DNA from: Pseudomonadota bacterium
GTDB lineage: Bacteria > Pseudomonadota > Alphaproteobacteria > GCA-2746255
Direction of reading: 5' to 3'
DNA length: 64,000 nucleotides
NCBI GenBank assembly: GCA_040752895.1
Contig: JBFMHN010000001.1
Span: forward strand, 475,213 to 539,212
Numbering within the stretch: the stretch's first letter is position 1; the number at the start of each line of letters is the position of its first letter. Positions 1 through 8,321 of the stretch are shown piece by piece. The notes under the pieces were generated by a model. The model saw only the letters and a list, made by a program, of their open reading frames with translations, was not told the DNA's origin and made no database searches. The translations under genes and the position numbers were made by a program.

Positions 1-912
1 CAGTTCCGCGCCGTAGGTCAGCACGTCGTCCACCTTGCCCGGAATCGTGCCGGTGTCGACGAAGCGGGTGGCCGTCAGATGGGATTCCGGGCGTTGGCGA
101 ATGCGAATGGCTTCGTCTTGCGGGTTCTTCCAGGTGACGGCACCGCCCAGGTGGATAACCTCGGTGGCCTCGTGCACCGGCGCAAAGGTCGCCCGGGCGG
201 TCAGCGCATAGCCTTCGTCGCCTTCGTTGGCGACGTCGTTGGAGGCGCTGCCGCTGCCCCCCGTCGCCGCCAGGGTCCAATTGCCGCCGTTGGTGTTGGC
301 GCCGACGCTGATCAGCCGCCCGGGGGCGAAGATGTCGGGGAGCGCGCGCTCCATGAAGGCAACGTTGGTGTCGCTCGTCAGCTGATCGAGGCTGAAGGGC
401 TGCTTGAAGTGCCCGACGGTCAAGGTGACGGGCTTGAGCCCGCGATAGGCCAGGTAAACGTCCTGAAGCGCCACCCCGTCGTTTGCGAAATCGGCTTCGA
501 TCTTATACCCCCAGTCCCACAGCGCCCCCGCCCCCGAAAGGTAGACGCGGCGAAACTCCGTCCCGTCGCCGAGTTCGGTCTTGTCCTGGGTATAGGAGGT
601 GTAGTCGGTCTGGACGCGGCCGTTGATCTTGAAGGAAAAATTACCGTCTTTCGACTGAACGCCGATGCCGCCCTTGGTCGTCACCTCGACGTCGCCGCCG
701 GGCGCGGTCGGTTTCGTCTGCTTCGCCTGCTCCGCCCGGACCTGCTCAAGTTCCCGGCTGATGTTCTCCATCATCTTCTTCTGGATCTCAAGCTGCTGCA
801 TGAGCTGCTCGATCTGCTGCTGTTGGCCGGTCTGGGCAAAGGCCGGCAGCGCCGCAAGCACGCCGGCAACGGATAGGGCCGTCGTCTTGGCCAGAAAACG
901 CGAGCGGTGCAT
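1..912 (-). CDS. phosphate-selective porin O/P family protein (3' end cut by window edge)
   Basis: Outer-membrane anion porin of the OprO/OprP type, likely a channel for oxyanions. Only the first 304 codons are present; the C-terminal strands lie beyond base 1. The product opens with a signal peptide of about 25 residues ending in AFA, followed by a Gln-rich coiled coil (repeated QQ, QLMQQLE) at about residues 27-60, a typical trimerisation segment. The beta-barrel then begins with FKINGRVQTDY, and further in carries VGHFKQPFSLDQLTSD, characteristic of Porin_O_P. I chose the ATG at 910-912 because AAGGA lies at 921-925, eight bases upstream; an in-frame ATG at 919-921 overlaps that site. It faces away from the oxyanion-binding protein gene at 1087. 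Confidence 0.85.
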   Translation of the reverse strand, partial: MHRSRFLAKTTALSVAGVLAALPAFAQTGQQQQIEQLMQQLEIQKKMMENISRELEQVRAEQAKQTKPTAPGGDVEVTTKGGIGVQSKDGNFSFKINGRVQTDYTSYTQDKTELGDGTEFRRVYLSGAGALWDWGYKIEADFANDGVALQDVYLAYRGLKPVTLTVGHFKQPFSLDQLTSDTNVAFMERALPDIFAPGRLISVGANTNGGNWTLAATGGSGSASNDVANEGDEGYALTARATFAPVHEATEVIHLGGAVTWKNPQDEAIRIRQRPESHLTATRFVDTGTIPGKVDDVLTYGAEL

Positions 913-933
913 GGCATTCATCCTTGTTAATTG

Positions 934-963
934 TTGCAAAACTATGTGTTTTTATGTTATATT
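934..963 (+). promoter_or_regulatory. candidate promoter for the tungstate-binding protein gene
   Basis: In the AT-rich gap between two divergent genes, TTGCAA (934-939) is followed after 18 bases by TATATT (958-963). That is a plausible sigma-70-type promoter reading right and would leave a leader of about 115 bases. The spacing is acceptable but the -35 is imperfect, so this is tentative. A near-palindromic A/T block follows at once and could serve the leftward porin gene. Confidence 0.3.
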
Positions 964-1086
964 TTTAAAATATGCAACGAACAATGGCCCCGAAATTGCC
1001 CTTGGCCCCCCTACCCGCCGACGGCGTGCCACCACGGGATTAAGCCGCTTGCGAGTCATTGTTTTTTCTTCGGAAGGCATTGGGAA

Positions 1087-1959
1087 ATGAACGTGACGCG
1101 CCCGCTCAGAAACGCCGTTTTCGGGATCCTTTTCCTGCTTAGTGGGGCCCTTGCCTTCCCGGCGGGAAGTCAAGAAACCTATATTACCGTCGCCTCAACG
1201 ACATCGACGGAGGCTTCGGGGCTTTACGAGCACATTCTTCCAAAATTCAAGGAGGCGACCGGAATCAATGTGCGCGTCGTCGCCGTCGGCACCGGCCAGG
1301 CTATTGCCATTGCCGAAAAGGGGGACGCCGATGTGCTTTTCGTTCACGACAAGCCGTCCGAGATCGCCTTTTTGAAGAAGGGCGAAGGGATTGATCGTTA
1401 CGATGTCATGTACAACGACTTTGTCGTCGTTGGCCCCAAGACCGATCCCGCCAGGATTGGGGGCATGAAAGACGTTGTCGCCGCCTTTGCCAAGATTGCC
1501 GGGGCGAAGGCGCCCTTTGTCTCGCGGGGAGACGATTCGGGCACCCACAAATCCGAACTGCGCCACTGGAATGCCGCCGCTATTAACGCGAAGAAGGCCT
1601 CCGGCAGTTGGTACCGCGAGGTGGGCTCCGGCATGGGGGCGACGCTAAACACGGCCGCCAGCATGGACGCCTACACGCTGGCGGATCGGGGCACATGGCT
1701 CAGCTTCGAGAACCGTCAGAATCTCGTTATTCTCGTCGAAGGGGATCCGCGGCTCTTCAATCAGTATGGGATTGCCCTCGTGAATCCGGCGAAGCACCCG
1801 CATGTGAAATTCGCAGAAGGCCAGGCCTTTATCGACTGGGTTCTCTCAAAGGACGGACAACGGACTATCGCGAACTACAAGATCGGCGGCGAACAACTCT
1901 TTTTTCCGAACGCAACCGGAACCGGCACCTGGCTGGAAATTTTGTCGAAAGAAAAATAG
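1087..1959 (+). CDS. tupA: tungstate/molybdate-type ABC transporter substrate-binding protein (TupA family)
   Basis: Periplasmic oxyanion-binding protein, expected to deliver tungstate to a TupBC-type ABC importer. The 290-residue product has a signal peptide (hydrophobic FGILFLLSGALAF) and then the family signature STTSTEASGLYEHILPKF. Further family blocks are GTGQAIAIAEKGDADVLFVH, YNDFVVVGP and SRGDDSGTHKSE, the last carrying the conserved Arg thought to contact the anion. The reading frame is open further upstream, but the ATG at 1087 is the one that gives a clean signal peptide. No permease or ATPase gene follows; downstream lies a broken efflux gene. A phosphate-binding PstS is less likely because the TTST block is typical of TupA. 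Confidence 0.88.
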   Translation: MNVTRPLRNAVFGILFLLSGALAFPAGSQETYITVASTTSTEASGLYEHILPKFKEATGINVRVVAVGTGQAIAIAEKGDADVLFVHDKPSEIAFLKKGEGIDRYDVMYNDFVVVGPKTDPARIGGMKDVVAAFAKIAGAKAPFVSRGDDSGTHKSELRHWNAAAINAKKASGSWYREVGSGMGATLNTAASMDAYTLADRGTWLSFENRQNLVILVEGDPRLFNQYGIALVNPAKHPHVKFAEGQAFIDWVLSKDGQRTIANYKIGGEQLFFPNATGTGTWLEILSKEK

Positions 1960-1989
1960 CTCGGAACAGAGCCTCGCGACGGCGGCCCC

Positions 1990-2136
1990 TTAGGCTTGGC
2001 GATCGGCGGGGCTGGCTTCGACCGAGTTTTCAGCCAGAGGCTGTTTTTCTTCAGCGAGATAGACGTAAATCATCGGCCCGATGAAAAGGGTGCACAGCAT
2101 GCCGAAGGTCATGCCGGCACCGGTTTTGTGCCTTCT
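1990..2136 (-). pseudogene. C-terminal remnant of an RND efflux pump inner-membrane subunit
   Basis: Reading left, an open frame of about 48 codons ends at TAA 1990-1992 and encodes GAGMTFGMLCTLFIGPMIYV followed by a short polar tail. This closely resembles the last transmembrane helix and tail of AcrB-family (RND) transporters. Upstream the frame meets a stop at 2137-2139, ten bases before the 3' end of the tRNA-Met gene. The remaining roughly 1000 codons are absent, so this is a gene stub left by a deletion or a replaced segment. It has no start codon context and is unlikely to be expressed. Confidence 0.7.
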
Positions 2137-2146
2137 CTAACCAAGG

Positions 2147-2222
2147 TGGTAGCGGAGGAGGGATTCGAACCCCCGACACAAGGATTATGATTCCTCTGCT
2201 CTACCGACTGAGCTACTCCGCC
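2147..2222 (-). tRNA. tRNA-Met (anticodon CAT)
   Basis: A 76-base cloverleaf on the minus strand with encoded CCA end. The acceptor stem pairs GGCGGAG with CTCCGCT (one G-U at the first pair). The D arm is GCTC/GAGC, the anticodon stem GAGGA/TCCTT holds the loop ATCATAA, and the T arm GGGGG/CCCTC holds TTCGAAT. CAT could be elongator Met, initiator Met, or Ile after lysidine modification. The first pair (G-U) and the lack of three consecutive G-C pairs in the anticodon stem argue against initiator, so elongator Met is favoured. It lies 63 bases downstream of mnmA on the same strand. Confidence 0.95.
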
Positions 2223-2285
2223 ATGAAGGCCGGTATTCTAACGGCAAAATTAGAGCGCTTTGAGTGCGGGAAGAAGGGGTTCTTG

Positions 2286-3422
2286 TCAAGCCGCCTCCGA
2301 CGCCGTGGCGGTATCCGCCGCCGCCGCCACGATCCAGCCGCCGCCCAAGACCCGCTCGCCCCTGTAGAAGACGCAGGCCTGGCCGGGAGAGACGCCGTAT
2401 TCCGGCATTTCGAGCGCCACCATTGCCCCCCCCTCGCCCTTCCCGAAGACGCGGGCTGCGTGAGGCTTTTCCGTCGAGCGGATCTTGACCTCGCAGCCGG
2501 TCTCTTCCGCGCCAAGGCCGGTCTCCCCAAGCCAATTCACGTCGCGCAAAACAATCCGCGTGCGCTTTAACGATTCCCTCGGCCCGACCACGACGCAGTT
2601 CGCGGCGGAATCGAGCCGCACCACGTAAAGGGGCTCGCCCCCGCCAAGGCCCAAGCCCCGGCGCTGGCCTACCGTGTAGCAGGCAATGCCGGCGTGACGC
2701 CCCAGCACGCGGCCGGCTTCGTCCACAATGTCGCCTTCACGCATCGCCTCGGGACGAAGCTTTTCGACCAGGCGGGCATACCGCCCGTCGGGAACGAAGC
2801 AGATGTCTTGGCTGTCCGTCTTTTCCGCCACCTCGAGCCCGAAACGGCGCGCCGCCTCGCGGGTCTCCGCCTTCGCCAAACCGCCAAGGGGAAAGCGCAG
2901 AAACCCAAGCTCGGCCTGGGTCGTGCGGAAGAGGAAATAGCTCTGGTCGCGGGCAAGGTCGGCGGCGCGGTGCATCTCGACCCTCGCTTCCCCCTCCACC
3001 CGCCTCGCGTAGTGGCCGGTGGCAAGGGCGTCGGCACCCAAATCTTTCGCCGTGCCCAGAAGATCGCGAAACTTGACGGTCTGGTTGCAAAGAACGCAAG
3101 GGATCGGCGTTTCGCCCGCGGCGTAGCCGTCCGCAAACTTCTCGATCACGTCCTCGCGGAAGCGGGACTCAAAATTGAGAACGTAGTGCGGGATCCGAAG
3201 CGTTGCCGCGACGCGCTTCGCGTCGTAAATGTCCTGGCCCGCGCAGCAGGCCTTCACCCGATGCGTTGCGGCCCCGTGATCATAGAGCTGCAGCGTGATG
3301 CCGACGACGTCGTAGCCTTCTTCCTTTAAGAGCGCGGCCGCGACCGAGCTGTCGACACCGCCCGACATGGCGACGACGATACGCGTGGCGGAAGGCTTCT
3401 TGTCGAGCCCCATGGAATTCAT
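2286..3422 (-). CDS. mnmA: tRNA-specific 2-thiouridylase MnmA
   Basis: Adds sulfur to U34 of the tRNAs for Lys, Glu and Gln, using ATP and persulfide sulfur relayed from a cysteine desulfurase. The 378-residue protein has the PP-loop motif SGGVDSS (residues 20-26), the catalytic CNQTVKF Cys (Cys112) and the second catalytic Cys in DSQDICF (Cys208), so it looks complete. The ATG at 3420-3422 is chosen because AAAGGG sits about nine bases upstream; a second ATG three codons later is spaced worse. It begins four bases after the ferredoxin stop codon and closes the iscR-desulfurase-iscS-fdx-mnmA operon, which suggests that IscS in this operon supplies its sulfur. Confidence 0.97.
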   Translation of the reverse strand: MNSMGLDKKPSATRIVVAMSGGVDSSVAAALLKEEGYDVVGITLQLYDHGAATHRVKACCAGQDIYDAKRVAATLRIPHYVLNFESRFREDVIEKFADGYAAGETPIPCVLCNQTVKFRDLLGTAKDLGADALATGHYARRVEGEARVEMHRAADLARDQSYFLFRTTQAELGFLRFPLGGLAKAETREAARRFGLEVAEKTDSQDICFVPDGRYARLVEKLRPEAMREGDIVDEAGRVLGRHAGIACYTVGQRRGLGLGGGEPLYVVRLDSAANCVVVGPRESLKRTRIVLRDVNWLGETGLGAEETGCEVKIRSTEKPHAARVFGKGEGGAMVALEMPEYGVSPGQACVFYRGERVLGGGWIVAAAADTATASEAA

Positions 3423-3426
3423 GAAA

Positions 3427-3759
3427 TCACGCCCTTTGCCTATTCACGGTTTCCTTCGGCAAAGTCACCGTCAAACCGTCCAACCCTTCCGTTATTCGCA
3501 CTTGGCAACCGAGACGCGACGTTTTCGTGACGCCGAAGGCAAGGTCCAGCATGTCTTCCTCGTCCTCGGAGGCTTCGTCGAGAAGTTCATGGAATTCCGG
3601 GGTCACGATGACGTGGCAGGTGGAACACGACAACGAGCCGTCACACGCGCCTTCGATCGGCACGTCGTTTGCCCGGGCGACATCGAGGATCGACTGGCCG
3701 ACCTCGGCCTGGACCTCCTGACGCTTTCCGTCGGGGTAAAGGAAAATCATTTTCGGCAT
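3427..3759 (-). CDS. fdx: ISC-type 2Fe-2S ferredoxin
   Basis: Adrenodoxin-like 2Fe-2S electron carrier that normally gives electrons for Fe-S cluster assembly. The 110 residues contain the four cluster ligands Cys39, Cys45, Cys48 (in [11 protein letters not shown]) and Cys85 (LGCQV), the spacing of the vertebrate/ISC class rather than the plant class. It is preceded by iscS with a 74-base gap that shows no remnant of iscU, iscA, hscB or hscA, genes that usually sit there. The start at 3759 has only a weak AGG upstream; an ATG three codons later is possible. Confidence 0.95.
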   Translation of the reverse strand: MPKMIFLYPDGKRQEVQAEVGQSILDVARANDVPIEGACDGSLSCSTCHVIVTPEFHELLDEASEDEEDMLDLAFGVTKTSRLGCQVRITEGLDGLTVTLPKETVNRQRA

Positions 3760-3833
3760 CGCCTGGGCTCGCTCTCCCGGTTCGAATCGGGCCCCTTAGA
3801 TAGAAAGAACGAAAAGAAATGTCGAGAGCCAGT

Positions 3834-5051
3834 TTAACAGGCCGTCAAGGAGGCCTCCGCCTTGGGCACGCCCTGGCGACGCAGTTTTGCAACCTTTTCG
3901 ACGAAGGCCCCGATCGCATGCGCGATCTCGGCCTCTGTCGTGAATCGGCCGATGCCGATCCGGATCGAGGCCCGGGCCAGCGCCGCGTCCACCCCCAGCG
4001 CCTTGAGCACGTAGGAAGATTCGCGCTCGGCCGAGCTGCAGGCGGAGCCCGTGGAAAGCGCCAAGTCCCTCAATTCCATCATCAGGGTTTCGCTGTCCAC
4101 GCCTTCGAAGCTCAGGTTCAGATTGCCCGGAATGCGCGCGGCGAGCGAGCCGTTGACGGTGACCCCGTCGAGCGCACCGCGAAGGCCTTCGAGCAGGCGG
4201 GTGCGAAGGTCGAGGAGCCTTGCCGCCTCCGCCTCGCGTTCGGCAACCGCAACCGCAACCGCCGCCCCAAGGCCCACGCAAAGGGGTGTCGACAAGGTGC
4301 CGCAACGCAAGCCCCCCTCCTGGCCGCCACCGCTGAAAAGGGGTTCAAGCTTGACCCTCGGCTGGCGCCGGACGTAAAGCGCGCCGACCCCTTTCGGCCC
4401 GTAAAGCTTGTGGCCGGAAACGCTTGCCAGGTCGGCGCCGGCCTCCCCCACGTCAAAGGGTATCTTGCCGATGGCCTGCGCCGCGTCGGTATGGAAAAGG
4501 ACGTTCTTCTCCCGGCAGATGGCCGCGATCGCGGCGATCGGCTGGATGACGCCGATCTCGTTGTTCACCGTCATGATGGAAACAAGCGCGGTCTTTTCCG
4601 TAATGGCGTCGCGCAAGCGGTCGAGGGAAATTTGGCCTTCGCCGCCCACCGGCAAGAAGGAGACGTCCACCCCTTCGCGCATCAAATCGCGAGCGCTTTC
4701 GACGACGCATTTATGTTCCGTCACGCAGGTGACCAGGTGATTCTTCCGCTTTTTATAGAAACGCAAGACACCCTTGATCGCGAGGTTGTTCGATTCGGTG
4801 GCGCCCGATGTAAAAACGATTTCCTTCGGCGACGCGCCGATGGCCGCCGCCATCTGTTCGCGGGCAAGGCCCACCGCCGCCTCCGCCTCCCAGCCGAAGG
4901 CGTGGGTCTTGGAATGCGGATTCCCGAATTTCTCGGTGAAGAACGGAAGCATCCGTTCCAACACGCGCGGATCCACCGGCGTCGTCGACTGGTAATCAAG
5001 GTAGATGGGGAGCTTGAGTTTGCCCCGGTTTTTCGATTTTTCCACCATCAT
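3834..5051 (-). CDS. iscS: cysteine desulfurase, IscS type, with shortened C-terminus
   Basis: PLP enzyme converting cysteine to alanine and an enzyme-bound persulfide. With the ATG at 5049-5051 the protein has 405 residues: LPIYLDYQSTTPVDPRVLE at the N-terminus, the PLP Lys215 in SGHKLYGPKG, and the persulfide Cys338 in STGSACSSAE. The tail after RLR-type residue 390 ends RRQGVPKAEASLTAC and lacks the PLWEMxxxGxDxxSIxW-type end by which IscS docks IscU. The frame is open to 5108, but the upstream part overlaps the previous gene and lacks a ribosome site; starts at 5051 or 5048 lie just after the previous stop and suggest translational coupling. It probably feeds MnmA two genes on. Confidence 0.93.
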   Translation of the reverse strand: MMVEKSKNRGKLKLPIYLDYQSTTPVDPRVLERMLPFFTEKFGNPHSKTHAFGWEAEAAVGLAREQMAAAIGASPKEIVFTSGATESNNLAIKGVLRFYKKRKNHLVTCVTEHKCVVESARDLMREGVDVSFLPVGGEGQISLDRLRDAITEKTALVSIMTVNNEIGVIQPIAAIAAICREKNVLFHTDAAQAIGKIPFDVGEAGADLASVSGHKLYGPKGVGALYVRRQPRVKLEPLFSGGGQEGGLRCGTLSTPLCVGLGAAVAVAVAEREAEAARLLDLRTRLLEGLRGALDGVTVNGSLAARIPGNLNLSFEGVDSETLMMELRDLALSTGSACSSAERESSYVLKALGVDAALARASIRIGIGRFTTEAEIAHAIGAFVEKVAKLRRQGVPKAEASLTAC

Positions 5052-5056
5052 CGTTT

Positions 5057-6181
5057 TCAGGCGGCCACCACCCGACGGGCGCGGCTGCGCGTATAGATTG
5101 CCTTCCATTCGCTCACGAAACGCTCGACATGGAAAGCCTCCGTCGCCCAGCCCAGGCTTACGCGAATGGTGGCGCCAGCTTCCTTCGGACTTGCCCCCAT
5201 CGCCAACAAGACGTGGGAGGGCTCGACCTTCCCCGACGAGCAGGCAGCCCCTGCGCTGACCGCGATCCCGGCGAGATCGAAGGCCATGACCTGGGTTTCC
5301 GAAGCGACGCCGGGCATGAGAACGGAGGACGTGTTCGCAAGTCTGGGCGCGTGCTTGCCGAAAATCTTCGCTTCCTTCGCCACGGCAAGAACGCCTTCCT
5401 CCAAGCGGTCGCGAAGGGAGGTCAGATTCCGATAGGCCGCTAGATCCTCGGCCGCCAGGCGGGCCGCGACGGCAAAGCCTGCGATGCCGGGCACGTTTTC
5501 GGTGCCGGGCCGGCGGCCGCGTTCCTGCCCGCCACCCGCGACGGGCGCCGTGTAGGGCGCGCCTTCGCCCAGCACAAGGGCGCCCACCCCCGTCGGTCCG
5601 CCGAACTTGTGGCCGGAAAGGGTCAGGTAATCGGCCTCAAGCTTGGCAAGCGCCACCGGCACCCGGCCAACCGTCTGAACCGCGTCGCAAAGCAGATAGG
5701 ACCCGTGGGCATGAACGATCTTTGCCGCCTGCGTTATCGGTTCGATAACACCGGTTTCGTTGTTCGCCGCCATGACGGAGACGAGCACCGGCCGCGGGTC
5801 CTTCGCCAAGGCGGATTCGAGGGCGGCAAGATCGAGAACGCCGTTCGCATCTACCGGTAGAATTTCCGCTTCCGGCATTACCTTGCGGATCGAATCGTGC
5901 TCGACAGCTGAAATGAAGTGGCGCTTCGGGCCGGCGCCTTGCAGGGCGAGGTGGTTCGCCTCCGTCGCCCCGCTCGTGAAGAGGACCCTCTCCGGCTTCA
6001 CCGAGACGAGATCGGCAACGCGCTGGCGCGCCGCCTCGACCTTTTCCCGTACGGCGCGCCCGAAACTATGAACGGAAGAAGGGTTGCCGATCCATTCCAG
6101 CGATTCCGCAACCGCCTCGCGGACGGCGGGCTTCATCGGCGCCGAGGCATTGTAGTCGAGATATGTGACGACGGCCGCCAT
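5057..6181 (-). CDS. cysteine desulfurase, NifS-like (second desulfurase in the operon)
   Basis: A second class-V PLP desulfurase of 374 residues, distinct from the IscS that follows. It has YLDYNASAP at the start, the PLP Lys192 in SGHKFGGPTG, RPGTENVPG, and the persulfide Cys314 in SAGAACSSGK. The shorter spacing and RPGTEN block place it in the NifS-like group that alphaproteobacteria carry behind an Rrf2 regulator. I prefer the ATG at 6179-6181; a GTG three codons upstream (6190) is equally open and neither has a good ribosome site. Its stop codon lies five bases before the iscS start. Its partner protein cannot be told from this sequence. Confidence 0.92.
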   Translation of the reverse strand: MAAVVTYLDYNASAPMKPAVREAVAESLEWIGNPSSVHSFGRAVREKVEAARQRVADLVSVKPERVLFTSGATEANHLALQGAGPKRHFISAVEHDSIRKVMPEAEILPVDANGVLDLAALESALAKDPRPVLVSVMAANNETGVIEPITQAAKIVHAHGSYLLCDAVQTVGRVPVALAKLEADYLTLSGHKFGGPTGVGALVLGEGAPYTAPVAGGGQERGRRPGTENVPGIAGFAVAARLAAEDLAAYRNLTSLRDRLEEGVLAVAKEAKIFGKHAPRLANTSSVLMPGVASETQVMAFDLAGIAVSAGAACSSGKVEPSHVLLAMGASPKEAGATIRVSLGWATEAFHVERFVSEWKAIYTRSRARRVVAA

Positions 6182-6212
6182 CCGGTTCACGCCATGACAA
6201 TGGAAACGAAAC

Positions 6213-6722
6213 TTACTCCGCCACCTGCTTCAGCTTGACGACATCGGCAAGAAGCTTGAGCTTTGTTTCTTCGGCCATCGCTTCCCGATGAACTTTTCCG
6301 CTCATTCCAAGAATGCGCTTTTCGCAAACGTCGTCCAGCGAAACCGCGTTCAAGAAAAGATGAATGTGATTGCCGAGCTCATCCCATAGATCGTGGGTGA
6401 TGCAGCGCCCCCTGTCCTGCCGGCAGCCGGCGGGCGAGCCCAGCTTGCAGCGCGTGGCGCGGATCGGCTCGTCCACCGCGAAGATGATGTCGGAAACGCG
6501 GATCTTGTCGCGTGGATGGGCGAGCAAATAGCCCCCGCCCGGGCCGCGTACGCTGCGGACGATTCCGGCGCGGCGAAGCTTGCCGAACAACTGTTCGAGA
6601 TAGGAAAGCGAAATTTCCTGGCGCGAGGCAATCTCGGAAAGTGCTACGGGCATCTCCGTGCCGAAGCTCGCAAGATCGACCATCGCGGTCACGGCGTAGC
6701 GGCCTTTCGTGGTGAGCCTCAT
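6213..6722 (-). CDS. iscR: Rrf2-family transcriptional regulator, IscR-like
   Basis: DNA-binding regulator that typically senses Fe-S status through a bound 2Fe-2S cluster and controls Fe-S biogenesis genes. The 169 residues start [11 protein letters not shown], contain the winged helix with [16 protein letters not shown] and [10 protein letters not shown], and carry Cys92, Cys100 and Cys107, near the Cys92/98/104 triad of Escherichia coli IscR though with wider spacing. Its ATG overlaps the cysE stop codon (ATGA at 6719-6722), so the two are translationally coupled and it probably autoregulates the whole operon from upstream of cysE. A conserved His follows at residue 110. Confidence 0.93.
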   Translation of the reverse strand: MRLTTKGRYAVTAMVDLASFGTEMPVALSEIASRQEISLSYLEQLFGKLRRAGIVRSVRGPGGGYLLAHPRDKIRVSDIIFAVDEPIRATRCKLGSPAGCRQDRGRCITHDLWDELGNHIHLFLNAVSLDDVCEKRILGMSGKVHREAMAEETKLKLLADVVKLKQVAE

Positions 6723-7435
6723 GACGTTTTCCCCACGATTTGCCGTTCGTCGTTCGCTTCTGCCGCTGCTGCCTCGGCGCTCAAGCGTGCCTCAAGCCTG
6801 GCGACGCGCTCGGCCAGCGCGTTCAATTGCCCGTGCAGGCCGTCAATCGCCCCGATCGCCGGATCCGGCAGGTTGGCGGAAGGTGTTCCGTAAGCGCAGA
6901 ACGCGTTCGGTTGGCTTGTTTCCCGCGCAGCGACGATGCGCGCCGGCACGCCGACCATCGTCACCCCAGCCGGCACGTCTTTGAGCACGACGGCGTTCGA
7001 TCCGACGCGGGCCCCCTCGCCGATCGTGACGGGTCCTAGAATTTGCGCTCCGGATCCAACGATGACGCGATCCTGGAGAGTGGGGTGACGCTTGCCCTTT
7101 CCGGTCAGCGTGCCGCCCAGGGTCACGCTATGGTATAGGGTTACGTCGTTGCCGATTTTGGAGGTTTCCCCGATCACCACCCCCATTCCGTGATCCACGA
7201 AGAAACGCCTGCCGATTTTGGCCCCAGGGTGAATTTCAATACCGGTCAGGAACCGCCCAAACTGGGAGAGCAGCCGGCCGAGAAGGTAGAATTTATACCT
7301 CCACAACCAATGGGAGAGCCGGTGCAGCCGGACGGCGTGGAAACCGGGATAGGCAAGAATAACCTCAAGGCGGGAGCGGGCCGCAGGGTCGCGGGCTAGG
7401 ATGGCATCGATTTCTTCAAGCAGATTCTTGAACAT
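6719..7435 (-). CDS. cysE: serine O-acetyltransferase
   Basis: Makes O-acetylserine from serine and acetyl-CoA, the precursor for cysteine synthesis, so it supplies substrate to the desulfurases downstream. The 238-residue protein is of the short type: an N-terminal helical part ([16 protein letters not shown]), then left-handed beta-helix hexapeptide repeats with [17 protein letters not shown] and RHPTLQD, followed by an Ala/Glu-rich coiled-coil tail with [13 protein letters not shown] chose the ATG at 7433-7435; a TTG two codons earlier is possible. It is the first gene of the leftward operon and overlaps iscR by four bases. Confidence 0.93.
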   Translation of the reverse strand: MFKNLLEEIDAILARDPAARSRLEVILAYPGFHAVRLHRLSHWLWRYKFYLLGRLLSQFGRFLTGIEIHPGAKIGRRFFVDHGMGVVIGETSKIGNDVTLYHSVTLGGTLTGKGKRHPTLQDRVIVGSGAQILGPVTIGEGARVGSNAVVLKDVPAGVTMVGVPARIVAARETSQPNAFCAYGTPSANLPDPAIGAIDGLHGQLNALAERVARLEARLSAEAAAAEANDERQIVGKTS

Positions 7436-7676
7436 GGCCAAGTCCGACGTGATAGAATGTGTTGCTATTCGCGACCAATTACAATCACTTGCCGACTGTA
7501 TCCGGTAAGAAGAAAAAGGTGGCCGCCGGTCGTTTAAAATATAGTTTTCATGAGTAATTTAATCAACTATTTCCTCGGTAAATACCATGGAAGGGTTGAA
7601 GTTTGGCGTAAATTGCAGCTAGCAGCGATCGGGCTTTCCAGCCGGATCGCCGAACGGGGAAGGAAGAAGGAAACGG

Positions 7677-8321
7677 ATGCCGGAGGTCATTTTCAACGGC
7701 CCGGAAGGCCGGCTGGAGGGGCTTTACCACCACCCCAAGCAGGAGGAGACCGCGCCGATCGCGCTTTTGCTTCATCCCTATCCCCAGCAAGGCGGTACGA
7801 TGAACAATCGTGTCATCTACCGGATGTATCAGGCCTTTACGCGGCAGGGCTTTTCGACGCTTCGATTCAATTTTCGCGGAGTCGGCCGCTCGCAGGGAGA
7901 CTTCGACAACGGCACCGGCGAATTGAGCGACGCGGCGGCGGCCCTCGACTGGATGCAGAGTCAAAACCCGGGCGCCTCTCAGTGCTGGGTGGCGGGCTTT
8001 TCTTTCGGCGCCTGGATCGGCATGCAGCTTCTGATGCGCCGGCCTGAGATTTCCAGCTTCATCTCCGTAGCGCTCCCCGTCAATCTGTTCGATTTCAACT
8101 TTCTGGCCCCCTGCCCCGCGTCCGGCCTCATCGTCCACGGTCGGCAGGACGAAGTCGTCCCGGAGGAAGCCGTCGCCAAGCTTGCGAACAAGCTTGCGCA
8201 CCAGAAGGGGATCAAGATCGACTACCGGGTCATTCCGGGCGCCGATCATCTGTTCAGCTCGAAGCTCGACCCATTGATCAAGAACGTCGAAAGCTATCTG
8301 AAAAGCGCGATGGAAGCCTAA
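7677..8321 (+). CDS. alpha/beta hydrolase, conserved alphaproteobacterial type
   Basis: Small cytoplasmic alpha/beta-hydrolase of 214 residues with nucleophile Ser109 in GFSFGAW, acid Asp158 in HGRQDEVVP and His191 in GADHLF, a complete catalytic triad. RFNFRGVGRSQG is typical of the dienelactone hydrolase/DUF-type group. The substrate is unknown. A strong ribosome site (GGAAGGAAGAAGGAAACGG) precedes the ATG. It faces away from the cysE operon across a 240-base gap, and relatives are often found beside Fe-S operons, though no functional link is established. Its stop codon interlocks with that of anmK on the other strand. Confidence 0.88.
   Translation: MPEVIFNGPEGRLEGLYHHPKQEETAPIALLLHPYPQQGGTMNNRVIYRMYQAFTRQGFSTLRFNFRGVGRSQGDFDNGTGELSDAAAALDWMQSQNPGASQCWVAGFSFGAWIGMQLLMRRPEISSFISVALPVNLFDFNFLAPCPASGLIVHGRQDEVVPEEAVAKLANKLAHQKGIKIDYRVIPGADHLFSSKLDPLIKNVESYLKSAMEA

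Noticed and set aside
3770-3800. TTCGAATCGGG resembling a tRNA T arm between iscS and fdx
   Set aside because: No acceptor stem, D arm or anticodon stem can be drawn around it.
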